Shown here: piece by piece, positions 7,927-13,945 of the stretch | Layout of the letters: every line of letters begins with the position of its first letter | How positions within the stretch are numbered: the first letter of the stretch is position 1 | NCBI GenBank assembly: GCA_003157595.1 | Contig: PMKB01000077.1 | Location: 1 to 13,945 of the forward strand | Direction: 5' to 3' | Source: Solirubrobacterales bacterium | GTDB lineage: Bacteria; Actinomycetota; Thermoleophilia; Solirubrobacterales; Solirubrobacteraceae | Length of the DNA stretch: 13,945 nt | Translations under genes and position numbers: made by a program | Notes under the pieces: model-generated | The model's database searches: none | The model's input: only the letters and a program-made list of their open reading frames with translations | Told to the model about the DNA's origin: nothing

Positions 7927-7962
7927 CCGAGAGCTCGGCGCGGAGGGGCCTCGGACGGCGTC

Positions 7963-8526
7963 TCAGAGCGCAAAGAAGACTGTCTCCTCTGGACCCTGAA
8001 GGTGGATGTCGATCTCGTACCCGCCCTCGGCCGGCTTCGCGAGCAGGGTCTCGCGGCGCTCCGGAGAGACCGTCGCGAGCACCGGGTCGACTGCGTTGGC
8101 CGCTTCTTCGTCGGCGAAATAGAAACGTGTAACGCAGCGGTGCAGCAGCCCCCGCGCGAACAGCGACACATCGATGTGCGGCGCGGCGATCGTGCCGCTC
8201 GCCGTCGCCAGCGGGCCGGGCTTGACGGTCAGCAACTCGAAGCTGCCGTCGCCGTCTTCGTGGCCGACGCGCGCGAACCCGCGGAAGCCAACAATCTCCG
8301 AGGGCCCGCCGTGACCGTGCAGATCGGCGAAGCGCCCGGCTGGGTCCGCCTGCCAGGTCTCGAGCAGGAAGTCGGGAATCGGCTTGCCGGCGCCGTCATA
8401 GATCACCCCGCGAAGCGTGATCGCCCCGGCTGTCCCCGGCGCGACGGCGTGCGAGCCCTCGGACCAGGGCAGCCCGATCGCGAAATACGGCCCAACGGTC
8501 TGCCCGGCGGTGCTCGGGAAGATCAC
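7963..8526 (-). CDS. pcaG: Protocatechuate 3,4-dioxygenase, alpha subunit
   Basis: A 187-residue alpha subunit of the intradiol dioxygenase that cleaves protocatechuate to 3-carboxy-cis,cis-muconate. The N-terminus STAGQTVGPYFAIGLPW (5-21) is diagnostic of PcaG. The beta-sandwich core contains FLLETWQADPAGRF (53-66) and APHIDVSLFARGL (115-127). At this last site the iron-binding HIH of the beta subunit is replaced by HID, as expected for the non-catalytic alpha chain. I chose the GTG at 8526: it overlaps the pcaH stop by 4 bp, has AGGAGG about 4-5 nt upstream and places the conserved STAGQT near residue 5. The frame stays open upstream to 8799, but that part lies inside pcaH and encodes nothing recognisable. 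Confidence 0.95.
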   Translation of the reverse strand: MIFPSTAGQTVGPYFAIGLPWSEGSHAVAPGTAGAITLRGVIYDGAGKPIPDFLLETWQADPAGRFADLHGHGGPSEIVGFRGFARVGHEDGDGSFELLTVKPGPLATASGTIAAPHIDVSLFARGLLHRCVTRFYFADEEAANAVDPVLATVSPERRETLLAKPAEGGYEIDIHLQGPEETVFFAL

Positions 8527-9281
8527 AGCGCCTCCTCGAACGGCGTCGCGCCGGGACCGCGCAGGTAGATGTCGAACTCGTACGCGAGCGCCCAATCCGG
8601 CTCTGTGTCCTGAATCGAGAAGCGCGAGACAAGGCGCTTGCGCGCAGCCGCGTCCGGGATCGAGTTGAAGATCGGGTCGTAGCGGAACAGCGGATCGCCC
8701 GGGAAGTACATCTGGGTCACGAGCCGCTGCGTGAACGCGCGTCCGAGGAGCGAGAAGTGGATGTGGGCGGGGCGCCACGCGTTGTAGTGGTTGCCCCACG
8801 GATAGGGCCCCGGCTTGATGGTGACGAAGCGATAGCGACCCTCGTCGTCGGTGATGGCGCGGCCGGCGCCGCTGAAGTTGGGGTCGAGCGGGGCCGGGAA
8901 GCGATCCCAGCGGTGGCGATAGCGTCCGGACGCGTTGGCCTGCCAGATCTCGACCATCGTGTTGCGCAGAGGCTTGCCCTCGGTATCGAGGACGCGCCCG
9001 AACACAACCGTCCGCTCGCCGATCGGCGCGCCGCCGTGCTGGCGCGTGAGGTCGTTGTCGAGATCGCCCACCGGCGCGAGCGACCCGAGCGCCGGGCCGG
9101 TCAGCTCGGTGATGTTCTGGGGCAGGTAGATCAGCGGCTGTTTGGGATGGCGCAGCGCGGTCGACTTGTACTCGGGGAAGTCGAGCGGCGGCTGGATGCC
9201 CGGCGCTTCGCGCACGTAGGAGGACGGCGTCTCGGAGACCGGATCGTAGATCTGTCGCGGTGTCGCGCCCGAATCAGTCAA
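8523..9281 (-). CDS. pcaH: Protocatechuate 3,4-dioxygenase, beta subunit (iron-binding)
   Basis: A 252-residue catalytic beta subunit of protocatechuate 3,4-dioxygenase. The non-heme Fe(III) ligands can be placed as Tyr121 (in SGRYRHRWD), Tyr160 (in KPGPYPW), His173 and His175 (in RPAHIHFS). Their spacing (39, 13 and 2 residues) equals that of Tyr408, Tyr447, His460 and His462 in the Pseudomonas enzyme. The N-terminal arm with PEYKSTALRHPKQPL (36-50) is typical of PcaH. The start is a TTG at 9281, 3 nt after the pcaF stop; GGAGG sits about 8 nt upstream and no in-frame ATG or GTG offers a better choice. A nearby ATG at about 9290 is in another frame and stops after four codons. The stop overlaps pcaG by 4 bp, fitting the obligate heteromer. 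Confidence 0.95.
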   Translation of the reverse strand: MTDSGATPRQIYDPVSETPSSYVREAPGIQPPLDFPEYKSTALRHPKQPLIYLPQNITELTGPALGSLAPVGDLDNDLTRQHGGAPIGERTVVFGRVLDTEGKPLRNTMVEIWQANASGRYRHRWDRFPAPLDPNFSGAGRAITDDEGRYRFVTIKPGPYPWGNHYNAWRPAHIHFSLLGRAFTQRLVTQMYFPGDPLFRYDPIFNSIPDAAARKRLVSRFSIQDTEPDWALAYEFDIYLRGPGATPFEEAL

Positions 9282-9284
9282 CTG

Positions 9285-10460
9285 TCATCCCTCCAGGATC
9301 ATGGCGAGGCCCTGGCCCACGCCGATGCAGATGGCCGCCAAACCGTAGCCCCCGCCGCGGGCGTGCAGCTCGTGGGCAAGGCGTCCGAGGATCCTCGTCC
9401 CCGACGCACCCAGCGGATGGCCGATGGCGATCGCGCCGCCGCGCACGTTCACGAGCTCCGGATTCAGCTGCGGCCAACAGCTCAGACAGGCCAGCGACTG
9501 TGAGGCGAACGCCTCGTTGAGCTCGGCCGCAGCGATCTCGCCCCAGCCGATGCCCGCACGCGACAGCGCCAGGTTCGCAGCCTCGACCGGTGCGATCCCG
9601 AACACGTCGGGATCGACGCCCGCCGCTCCCATCGAGACGATCCGCGCGAGCGGCTCGCGACCGAGCAGCCTGCCGGCCTGCTTGTCGCCGATCAGCACCA
9701 TGCTCGCGCCGTCGTTCAGCGAAGAGGAGTTGCCGGCCGTGACCGTGCCGCCGTCGACGAAGGCGGGCGCCAGTTCGGCGAGCGCCTCAAGCGTCGTGTC
9801 GGTGCGAATCCCCTCGTCGCGCGCAAGCTCGACGCCCGGCACCGCTACCACCTCGCCCATCACTCCCTCGTCGTAGGCCTTCGCCGCAAGCCGGTGGCTG
9901 CGCAACGCGAAGGCGTCCTGCGCCTCGCGCGAAACATCGTGGATCTCAGCCAGCCGCTCGGCGCTCGCCCCCAGCGAGATCGTCCACCGCTCGGGCATTC
10001 GCGGATTCACCATCCGCCAGCCGAGCGTCGTCGAATGCAGCGTCTCGGAGCCGACGGGATACGCTCGCGTGGGCTTGAGCAGCACCCACGGAGCACGGCT
10101 CATCGACTCCACGCCGCCGGCGACGACCAGCGACGCCTCGCCGCAGCGGACCGCGCGCGTCGCCTGGATCGCCGCCTCGAGGCTCGAGCCGCACAGGCGA
10201 TTGACGCTCACGCCGGTGACGCTCGTCGGCAGGCCTGCGAGCAGCACCGCCATGCGCGCGACGTCGCGGTTGTCCTCGCCGGCGCCGTTGGCGTCGCCGA
10301 GGATCACCTCGTCGATCGCGGCAGGATCGGAAACCTCGCCACGCTCAATCAGCGCGCGCAGCGCGTATGCGGCGAGGTCGTCCGGCCGCACGCCGGCGAG
10401 CGCCCCGCCGAGGCGGCCAAACGGCGTACGCACGGCCTCGTAGACGAACGCGTCGTTCAT
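9285..10460 (-). CDS. pcaF: 3-oxoadipyl-CoA thiolase (acetyl-CoA acyltransferase)
   Basis: A 391-residue thiolase expected to cleave 3-oxoadipyl-CoA with CoA into succinyl-CoA and acetyl-CoA, the final step of the pathway. The nucleophile Cys90 lies in SVNRLCGSSLEA, the active-site His348 in GGAIAIGHPLGASG (341-354), and the second catalytic Cys378 in CIGVGQG (378-384). NEAFASQSLACL (315-326) is the usual fourth thiolase block. Length is normal for degradative thiolases. The start RTPFGRLGGAL region matches the PcaF/PaaJ group, and the operon context points to 3-oxoadipyl-CoA and not to fatty acids. The ATG overlaps the upstream CoA-transferase stop by 4 bp (ATGA). A GGAGGG near its own end serves as ribosome binding site for pcaH. 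Confidence 0.93.
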   Translation of the reverse strand: MNDAFVYEAVRTPFGRLGGALAGVRPDDLAAYALRALIERGEVSDPAAIDEVILGDANGAGEDNRDVARMAVLLAGLPTSVTGVSVNRLCGSSLEAAIQATRAVRCGEASLVVAGGVESMSRAPWVLLKPTRAYPVGSETLHSTTLGWRMVNPRMPERWTISLGASAERLAEIHDVSREAQDAFALRSHRLAAKAYDEGVMGEVVAVPGVELARDEGIRTDTTLEALAELAPAFVDGGTVTAGNSSSLNDGASMVLIGDKQAGRLLGREPLARIVSMGAAGVDPDVFGIAPVEAANLALSRAGIGWGEIAAAELNEAFASQSLACLSCWPQLNPELVNVRGGAIAIGHPLGASGTRILGRLAHELHARGGGYGLAAICIGVGQGLAMILEG

Positions 10461-11206
10461 CGCGCCAAGAGCTCCCGCAGCGCATTCAGCTCTGCGTCGC
10501 TCGGACGCTCGGTGATCCGCGGGCGCTCGGCGACCGCCAGCTCCCAGCCGGTCTGCTCGCGCGCCTGCTCGACGGTGACGCCGGGGTGCAGCTGGGTCAA
10601 CGTCAGCTCGGCGCTCGAGGGGTCGGGCTCGAGCACGCCCAGGTCGGTGATCACGGCGGTCGGGCCCCTGCCGCGCAATCCAAGCCGCCCTCGCGCGCCC
10701 GGTCCGTCACCGTGTCCGACTGTCGTGAGGAAGTCCAGCCGCTCCACCAGCGTGCGGCGAGAATGTGCCACCGTGACGATCACTTCGCCACAGCTTGACG
10801 CAATTTCAGGGGCGCCTCCGGCGCCTGGGAGTCGCGTGCGCGGATGGTCGTAGTCGCCGATCACGGTGGAGTTGAGGTTTGCGTAGCGATCGACCTGCGC
10901 GGCGCCGAGAAAGCCGACGTCAACCCGGCCGGCCCCGATCCAGTAGTTGAACATCTCCGGCACGCCGACGACCGTGTCGGCGGTCTCGCTGAGCTCGCCA
11001 TCCCCGATTGAGAGCGGGATGTGAAACGGCTTCGCACCGATCGTCCCGGATTCGTAGATCAGCACCAGGTCCGGGTTGTGGACCATCCGCGCGAGGATCG
11101 CGGCGATGCTCGGCCGGCCGACGCCGATGAACACCGTCCTCGCGCTCGCCAGACGCCGCGCCGCCACGACCGTCTGCACCTCGTCGGTGCTCGCCGCGAC
11201 GCTCAC
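10457..11206 (-). CDS. pcaJ: 3-oxoadipate CoA-transferase, subunit B (glutaconate-CoA-transferase / CatJ type)
   Basis: A 249-residue family I CoA-transferase beta subunit. By position in the operon it transfers CoA from succinyl-CoA to 3-oxoadipate with its partner subunit. It does not resemble Pseudomonas PcaJ (SCOT-type, with a SENG site); it resembles glutaconate CoA-transferase GctB and CatJ. The shared blocks are FIGVGRPSIAA (26-36), LIYESGTIGA (49-58) and GAAQVDRYANLNSTVIGDYDHP (about 97-118). Glu52 in YESG corresponds to the catalytic glutamate of the glutaconate enzyme, which supports true transferase activity; the related IpdAB hydrolases do not keep it. I chose the GTG at 11206 because it overlaps the subunit A stop by 4 bp. 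The frame is open 13 codons further, but those codons lie within the preceding gene. The symbol reflects role, not orthology to Pseudomonas pcaJ. Confidence 0.82.
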   Translation of the reverse strand: MSVAASTDEVQTVVAARRLASARTVFIGVGRPSIAAILARMVHNPDLVLIYESGTIGAKPFHIPLSIGDGELSETADTVVGVPEMFNYWIGAGRVDVGFLGAAQVDRYANLNSTVIGDYDHPRTRLPGAGGAPEIASSCGEVIVTVAHSRRTLVERLDFLTTVGHGDGPGARGRLGLRGRGPTAVITDLGVLEPDPSSAELTLTQLHPGVTVEQAREQTGWELAVAERPRITERPSDAELNALRELLAR

Positions 11207-12018
11207 CGCGCCGCGACCTTGCCGAGCACATGCTCTTGCATCCACGCGGAGAAGCGCTGGCGGTCGCGGCTGATTTCGTCCCAGTCGCGGTAGAAGGCGT
11301 TGTCGCGCCGGGTGATGCCCTCGCTGTAGGAGGGCTGGGAGCCGCCGGGCGCAACGGCCACGGCGTCAAGGACCCAGCCTGGCAGCACGACAGCGCCTGG
11401 GCGCGGCAGCAGCCGCTCGACGATGCGCTCGACGGTCACCAGCGAGCGCCTGGCAGCGAGCACGGCCTCCTTCTGAACGCCGGGGATCCCCCAGAGCTGC
11501 ACGTTGCCGTCGCCGTCGGCCTCCTGTGCATGCACGATCGCGACGTCGGGCCGCAGCGCAGCGACGGCAGCGAGCCGCTCACCGGTGAACGGGCAGTCGA
11601 CGAAGCGCACGTTCGTGTGCGCGACCAGATCGGTGCCGGCGTAGCCGCGCAGCACGGCAAACGGCAGGTCGGCAGCACCGGCCGCGTAGCGGTTCGCCAT
11701 CCCGGCATGGCTGTGCTCCTCGATCTCGATCGGGTGTGGCCAGTCGTGCTCGATCGCGTCACGAAAGCGGTGCAGCGAACCGACGCCGGGGTTGCCCCCG
11801 TAGGAGAAGACGAGGCGACGCGCGGCGCCCATGCCGATCAGCTGGTCGTACAGCAGGTCTGGTGTCATCCGGATCAGCTCCAGATCGCGCCGTCCCTGAC
11901 GCAGCAGCTCATGGCCGGCCGCGAACGGGATCAGGTGCGTGAAGCCCTCGAGCGCGACGGAATCGCCGTCGCGCACCAGCTCAGCGACCGCATCGCTCAG
12001 GTGCAGCAGGCGCGCCAC
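11203..12018 (-). CDS. pcaI: 3-oxoadipate CoA-transferase, subunit A (glutaconate-CoA-transferase / CatI type)
   Basis: A 271-residue alpha subunit and first gene of the operon. Together with subunit B it should convert 3-oxoadipate and succinyl-CoA to 3-oxoadipyl-CoA and succinate. Diagnostic blocks are VALEGFTHLIPFAAGHELLR (21-40), GGNPGVGSLHRFRDA (74-88), EEHSHAGMANRY (100-111) and GIPGVQKEAVLAARRS (177-192). These are as I recall them from CatI of Pseudomonas knackmussii and from glutaconate CoA-transferase subunit A, not from SCOT-type PcaI. The start is uncertain. The GTG at 12018 makes the N-terminus VARLLHLSDAV line up with CatI-like proteins and leaves the repeat array upstream of the gene. 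An in-frame ATG at 12066 would add 16 residues. Neither has a clear Shine-Dalgarno, so translation may be leaderless. The frame remains open to 12327, but that segment overlaps the divergent gene. Confidence 0.82.
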   Translation of the reverse strand: MARLLHLSDAVAELVRDGDSVALEGFTHLIPFAAGHELLRQGRRDLELIRMTPDLLYDQLIGMGAARRLVFSYGGNPGVGSLHRFRDAIEHDWPHPIEIEEHSHAGMANRYAAGAADLPFAVLRGYAGTDLVAHTNVRFVDCPFTGERLAAVAALRPDVAIVHAQEADGDGNVQLWGIPGVQKEAVLAARRSLVTVERIVERLLPRPGAVVLPGWVLDAVAVAPGGSQPSYSEGITRRDNAFYRDWDEISRDRQRFSAWMQEHVLGKVAAR

Positions 12019-12159
12019 GGCTGTGCGCAATGTGAACACGCTGTCATCGCGCGCACAACGTATCATCGGGGCCGTCTCACGCCGCCGCACGCGGATCGGC
12101 TCGGTGAGCCGCCAGCCGAGCCCAGCAGGCGCCGGCAACCACCACGAGGGAGAGCACAG
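12019..12159. promoter_or_regulatory. Divergent promoter/operator region between the pca operon and the aldehyde dehydrogenase gene
   Basis: This 141-bp stretch separates the first pca gene (-) from the aldehyde dehydrogenase (+) and must drive both. At 12022-12057 it holds TGTGCGC and its exact reverse complement GCGCACA separated by 22 nt, plus a further TGTG half-site in direct orientation at 12031 (TGTGAACAC). Plus-strand TATCAT at 12061-12066 is a 5 of 6 match to a -10 box, with no good -35 at 17 nt. GAGGGAG at 12146-12152 is the ribosome binding site of the dehydrogenase. IclR regulators of the PcaU/PobR type bind operators made of one inverted and one direct repeat, so this is the most likely binding site for the operon's own regulator. 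That link is inference. Confidence 0.5.
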
Positions 12160-13626
12160 ATGGCAACCACTGATTTGGTCGAGCAGCAGCTTCTCATCAA
12201 CGGTGAGTGGCGCGCCGCAGGATCCGGCGACACCTTCTCCAGAATCAACCCCTATACCGGCGCGCCCGCGACCACCGCCAGCGCAGCCGGCCGCCAGGAC
12301 GCCCACGCCGCCGTCGACGCGGCGCATGACGCCTTCGCGCTGTGGTCACAGACCGGCCCCGGGGAGCGCCGCGCGATCCTCTCGCGCGCGAGCGAGCTGA
12401 TCACCGAGCGCCAGAACGAGATTGCCCAGACGATGATCGAGGAAACCGGGGCCACCTTCGGCTGGGGGATGTTCAACTGCATGCTGGCCGCCGGAATGCT
12501 GCGCGAGGCTGCGGCGCAGACCTATGGCATGCTCGGCGAGGTCATTCCGTCGGACGTCCCGGGCAAGCTGGCGATGGCGGTTCGCGCTCCGGCCGGCGTG
12601 GTCGTCGGGATCGCTCCCTGGAACGCGCCCGTGATCCTGTCCGCGCGCGCGGTCGCGATGCCGCTGGCGTTCGGTAACACGGTCGTGCTGAAGGCCTCCG
12701 AGCTGTGTCCTCGCACCCACGGCCACGTCGCCGCCGCGATCGCCGATGCCGGAGCTCCGGCCGGCGTGATCAACTTCCTCACCAATCAGCCGCAGGATGC
12801 AGCCGACGTGGTCGAGGAGCTGATCGCCCATCCCAACACGCGCCGCGTGAACTTCACCGGCTCAACCCGCGTCGGGCGGATCATCGCGGAGCTCGCCGGA
12901 CGCCACCTCAAGCGGACTCTGCTCGAGCTCGGAGGCAAGGCGCCACTGATCGTGCTGGCGGACGCCAACCTCGAGCGTGCGGCCGCTGCCACAAGCTTCG
13001 GCGCCTTCTTCCATCAGGGACAGATCTGCATGTCGACGGAGCGGGTCGTCGTGGACCGCTCGGTGGCCGAGCCGTTCGCGCAGCTGCTCGCAGCTCGCGC
13101 GGGCGCGCTGCGCGTCGGCGATCCGCGCGACGCGGAAACGCAGATCGGGCCCCTGATCAACAACGCCGCGCTGGAGCGCGTGATCGAACTGGTCGAAGAT
13201 GCGCGCCAACACGGCGCACGGGTGCTCGCCGGCGGAGCGGCCGACGGACCCTGCTACCCGCCGACGGTCCTGTTCGATGTGGGCTCGGAGATGCGGGTCT
13301 ACCGCGAGGAGTCGTTCGGGCCGCTCGCCTCGATCATCCCCGTCGACGGCGTCGAGCACGCGATCGAGGTGGCCAACGACACCGAGTACGGATTGTCGGC
13401 GGCTGTCTTCAGCGAGAACGTTCCCCAGGCGCTCGAGGTCGCCCAGCGCGTCCAGAGCGGGATCTGCCACATCAACGATTCGACCGTTCACGACGAGCCC
13501 CAGATGCCGTTCGGCGGGGTCAAGGACAGCGGCTGGGGGCGCTTCGGCGGGCGCGCGGCGCTTGAGGAGTTCACCGAGCTGCGATGGGTCACGATCCAAG
13601 AGAGCGAACGCCACTACCCGATCTGA
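12160..13626 (+). CDS. Aromatic aldehyde dehydrogenase (vanillin/salicylaldehyde dehydrogenase type)
   Basis: A 488-residue NAD(P)-dependent aldehyde dehydrogenase, cytosolic and full length. Seen directly are the Asn154 oxyanion residue in APWNAPVILSARAVAMPLAF (152-171), Lys178 in VVLKASE, FTGSTRVG for the cofactor (232-239), the general base Glu256 in LLELGGK, the nucleophile Cys290 in HQGQICMSTER (285-295) and Glu384 in EESFGP. The combination GQICMSTER with STVHDEPQMPFGGVKDSGWG (441-460) is typical of vanillin, benzaldehyde and salicylaldehyde dehydrogenases. The expected product is an aromatic acid such as vanillate or 4-hydroxybenzoate, which other enzymes could convert to protocatechuate for the divergent operon. 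The ATG at 12160 is fixed by GAGGGAG about 8 nt upstream. The frame is open much further left, but there it is antisense to the CoA-transferase gene. The exact aldehyde cannot be told. Confidence 0.9.
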   Translation: MATTDLVEQQLLINGEWRAAGSGDTFSRINPYTGAPATTASAAGRQDAHAAVDAAHDAFALWSQTGPGERRAILSRASELITERQNEIAQTMIEETGATFGWGMFNCMLAAGMLREAAAQTYGMLGEVIPSDVPGKLAMAVRAPAGVVVGIAPWNAPVILSARAVAMPLAFGNTVVLKASELCPRTHGHVAAAIADAGAPAGVINFLTNQPQDAADVVEELIAHPNTRRVNFTGSTRVGRIIAELAGRHLKRTLLELGGKAPLIVLADANLERAAAATSFGAFFHQGQICMSTERVVVDRSVAEPFAQLLAARAGALRVGDPRDAETQIGPLINNAALERVIELVEDARQHGARVLAGGAADGPCYPPTVLFDVGSEMRVYREESFGPLASIIPVDGVEHAIEVANDTEYGLSAAVFSENVPQALEVAQRVQSGICHINDSTVHDEPQMPFGGVKDSGWGRFGGRAALEEFTELRWVTIQESERHYPI

Positions 13627-13643
13627 GAGCCGGCGCGGCGCAC

Positions 13644-13677
13644 GCTGCCAGCGGCACAGGATGCGCTCGCTGGCAGC
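13644..13677 (+). terminator. Candidate terminator hairpin after the aldehyde dehydrogenase gene
   Basis: A perfect 10-bp inverted repeat, GCTGCCAGCG and CGCTGGCAGC, encloses a 14-nt loop and begins 17 nt after the dehydrogenase stop. No T-tract follows. It separates the dehydrogenase from the next gene on the same strand, so that gene probably has its own promoter. A TAGGCT at 13713-13718 is a weak -10 candidate for it, 18 nt ahead of its start codon. Confidence 0.5.
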
Positions 13678-13736
13678 TGCGGCGATCAGCCGTGGCCGTC
13701 CAGGTCTCGCGCTAGGCTCCTTCGACGTTACACACG

Positions 13737-13945
13737 ATGAGCAGAAGAGCCCTCAGCGTCGCGGCCGCGCTAGCGCTGGTCGCATTGGCGGTTCCCGCAA
13801 CCGCCTATGCGGTCCTCGTGACGTTGACCAACCCCACGGACCGCAGCGCGGTGGCGAGCTGCCCGGGGACCGCCGCGGCGCCGTGCACCGTGGTCTCGCG
13901 CACGACTGCCGAGCAGGTTGAGGTTGGCTACACCTCGGCCCCGTT
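13737..13945 (+). CDS. Secreted protein of unknown function, N-terminal part only (runs off window)
   Basis: An ATG at 13737 opens a frame of 69 codons that continues past the right edge. The N-terminus is a clear Sec signal peptide: MSRR, then a hydrophobic stretch ALSVAAALALVALAVPA, and an AYA or ATA site near residues 21-25 for signal peptidase I. The mature part starts VLVTLTNPTDRSA and contains two cysteines (residues about 43 and 51) in a short segment that could form a disulfide. I recognise no domain. Repeated T/V/S-rich short strands suggest a beta-type exported domain. No Shine-Dalgarno is visible, and the leader from the possible -10 at 13713 would be very short. The protein is expected outside the membrane. 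Whether it relates to aromatic catabolism is unknown. Confidence 0.65.
   Translation, partial: MSRRALSVAAALALVALAVPATAYAVLVTLTNPTDRSAVASCPGTAAAPCTVVSRTTAEQVEVGYTSAP

Noticed and set aside
7927..7962. Short palindrome CCGAGAGCTCGG in the pcaG-pcaB gap as a terminator or attenuator.
   Set aside because: The arms are only 5 bp with a 2-nt centre, so no stable hairpin forms. It is the kind of chance palindrome common at this G+C content.
7012..8568. Plus-strand open frame of 518 codons.
   Set aside because: It is antisense to pcaB, pcaG and pcaH, is rich in Arg, Gln and Ala with no motif, and is a typical high-GC shadow frame.
8527..8799. Upstream extension of pcaG to an ATG at 8799.
   Set aside because: The added 91 residues lie inside pcaH and have no homology signal. 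The GTG at 8526 has AGGAGG and restores the conserved PcaG N-terminus.
10457..12018. Reading the CoA-transferase pair as IpdAB-type steroid ring-opening hydrolase.
   Set aside because: Subunit B keeps the catalytic Glu52 in YESG, subunit A has the CatI-type EGFTHLIP block, and the neighbours are all beta-ketoadipate genes.
11230..12159. Long plus-strand open frame continuous with the aldehyde dehydrogenase, which would add about 310 residues to its N-terminus.
   Set aside because: It is antisense to the CoA-transferase A gene and resembles no domain. The dehydrogenase has a strong ribosome binding site and a family-typical N-terminus at 12160.
12019..12327. Upstream extension of the CoA-transferase A frame to 12327.
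   Set aside because: It would overlap the 5' end of the divergent dehydrogenase and the promoter region. The conserved family N-terminus begins near 12018; only the ATG at 12066 remains as a serious alternative.
1..13945. Mobile elements, CRISPR arrays, tRNA or rRNA genes, phage or defence genes.
   Set aside because: I saw no transposase or integrase motif, no regularly spaced repeats, no tRNA-like cloverleaf and no defence-type domain. Coding style is uniform across the window.

Overview
The window is about two-thirds G+C with tightly packed genes, frequent GTG starts and many 4-bp gene overlaps. This suggests a high-GC actinobacterium. The class Thermoleophilia (Solirubrobacterales-like) is my guess from gene style and from the last, secreted protein; nothing in the window proves it. 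I see no mobile element, tRNA, rRNA or CRISPR array.

Layout. (1) At 2-1066 (+) lies the 3' part of a MalY/PatB-type PLP aminotransferase. A 9-bp hairpin separates it from a convergent gene. (2) At 1133-2833 (-) is a PilB/GspE-type assembly ATPase with an MshEN-like N-terminus. It is divergent from a cytosolic family 2 glycosyltransferase at 2956-3996 (+). (3) From about 12018 down to 4025 (-) runs a ten-gene operon for the protocatechuate branch of the beta-ketoadipate pathway. In transcription order it is CoA-transferase A and B (pcaI/pcaJ role), pcaF, pcaH, pcaG, pcaB, pcaD, pcaC, an IclR-type pcaR-like regulator and a fumarylacetoacetate hydrolase (FAH)-family enzyme. Seven of its nine junctions overlap, so it is almost certainly one transcript with translational coupling. 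(4) Divergent from it at 12160-13626 (+) is a vanillin/salicylaldehyde-type aldehyde dehydrogenase. (5) At 13737 a signal-peptide protein begins and runs off the end of the window.

How the genes work together. PcaHG opens protocatechuate to 3-carboxy-cis,cis-muconate. PcaB lactonises it, PcaC decarboxylates it, and PcaD hydrolyses the enol-lactone to 3-oxoadipate. The CoA-transferase activates this with succinyl-CoA, and PcaF cleaves it to succinyl-CoA and acetyl-CoA. The dehydrogenase would oxidise an aromatic aldehyde, such as one from lignin, to an acid that could be converted to protocatechuate by enzymes outside the window. The divergent region between the dehydrogenase and the operon carries a TGTG-repeat and inverted-repeat array that is a candidate operator for the IclR regulator.

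Most of the window is recognisable catabolism. The departures from the textbook pca cluster are a glutaconate-CoA-transferase/CatIJ-type transferase in place of the SCOT-type PcaIJ, an FAH-family enzyme coupled to the regulator, unfused pcaD and pcaC in the order seen in fused PcaL, and a glycosyltransferase that lacks the usual first Asp of its nucleotide-binding motif.
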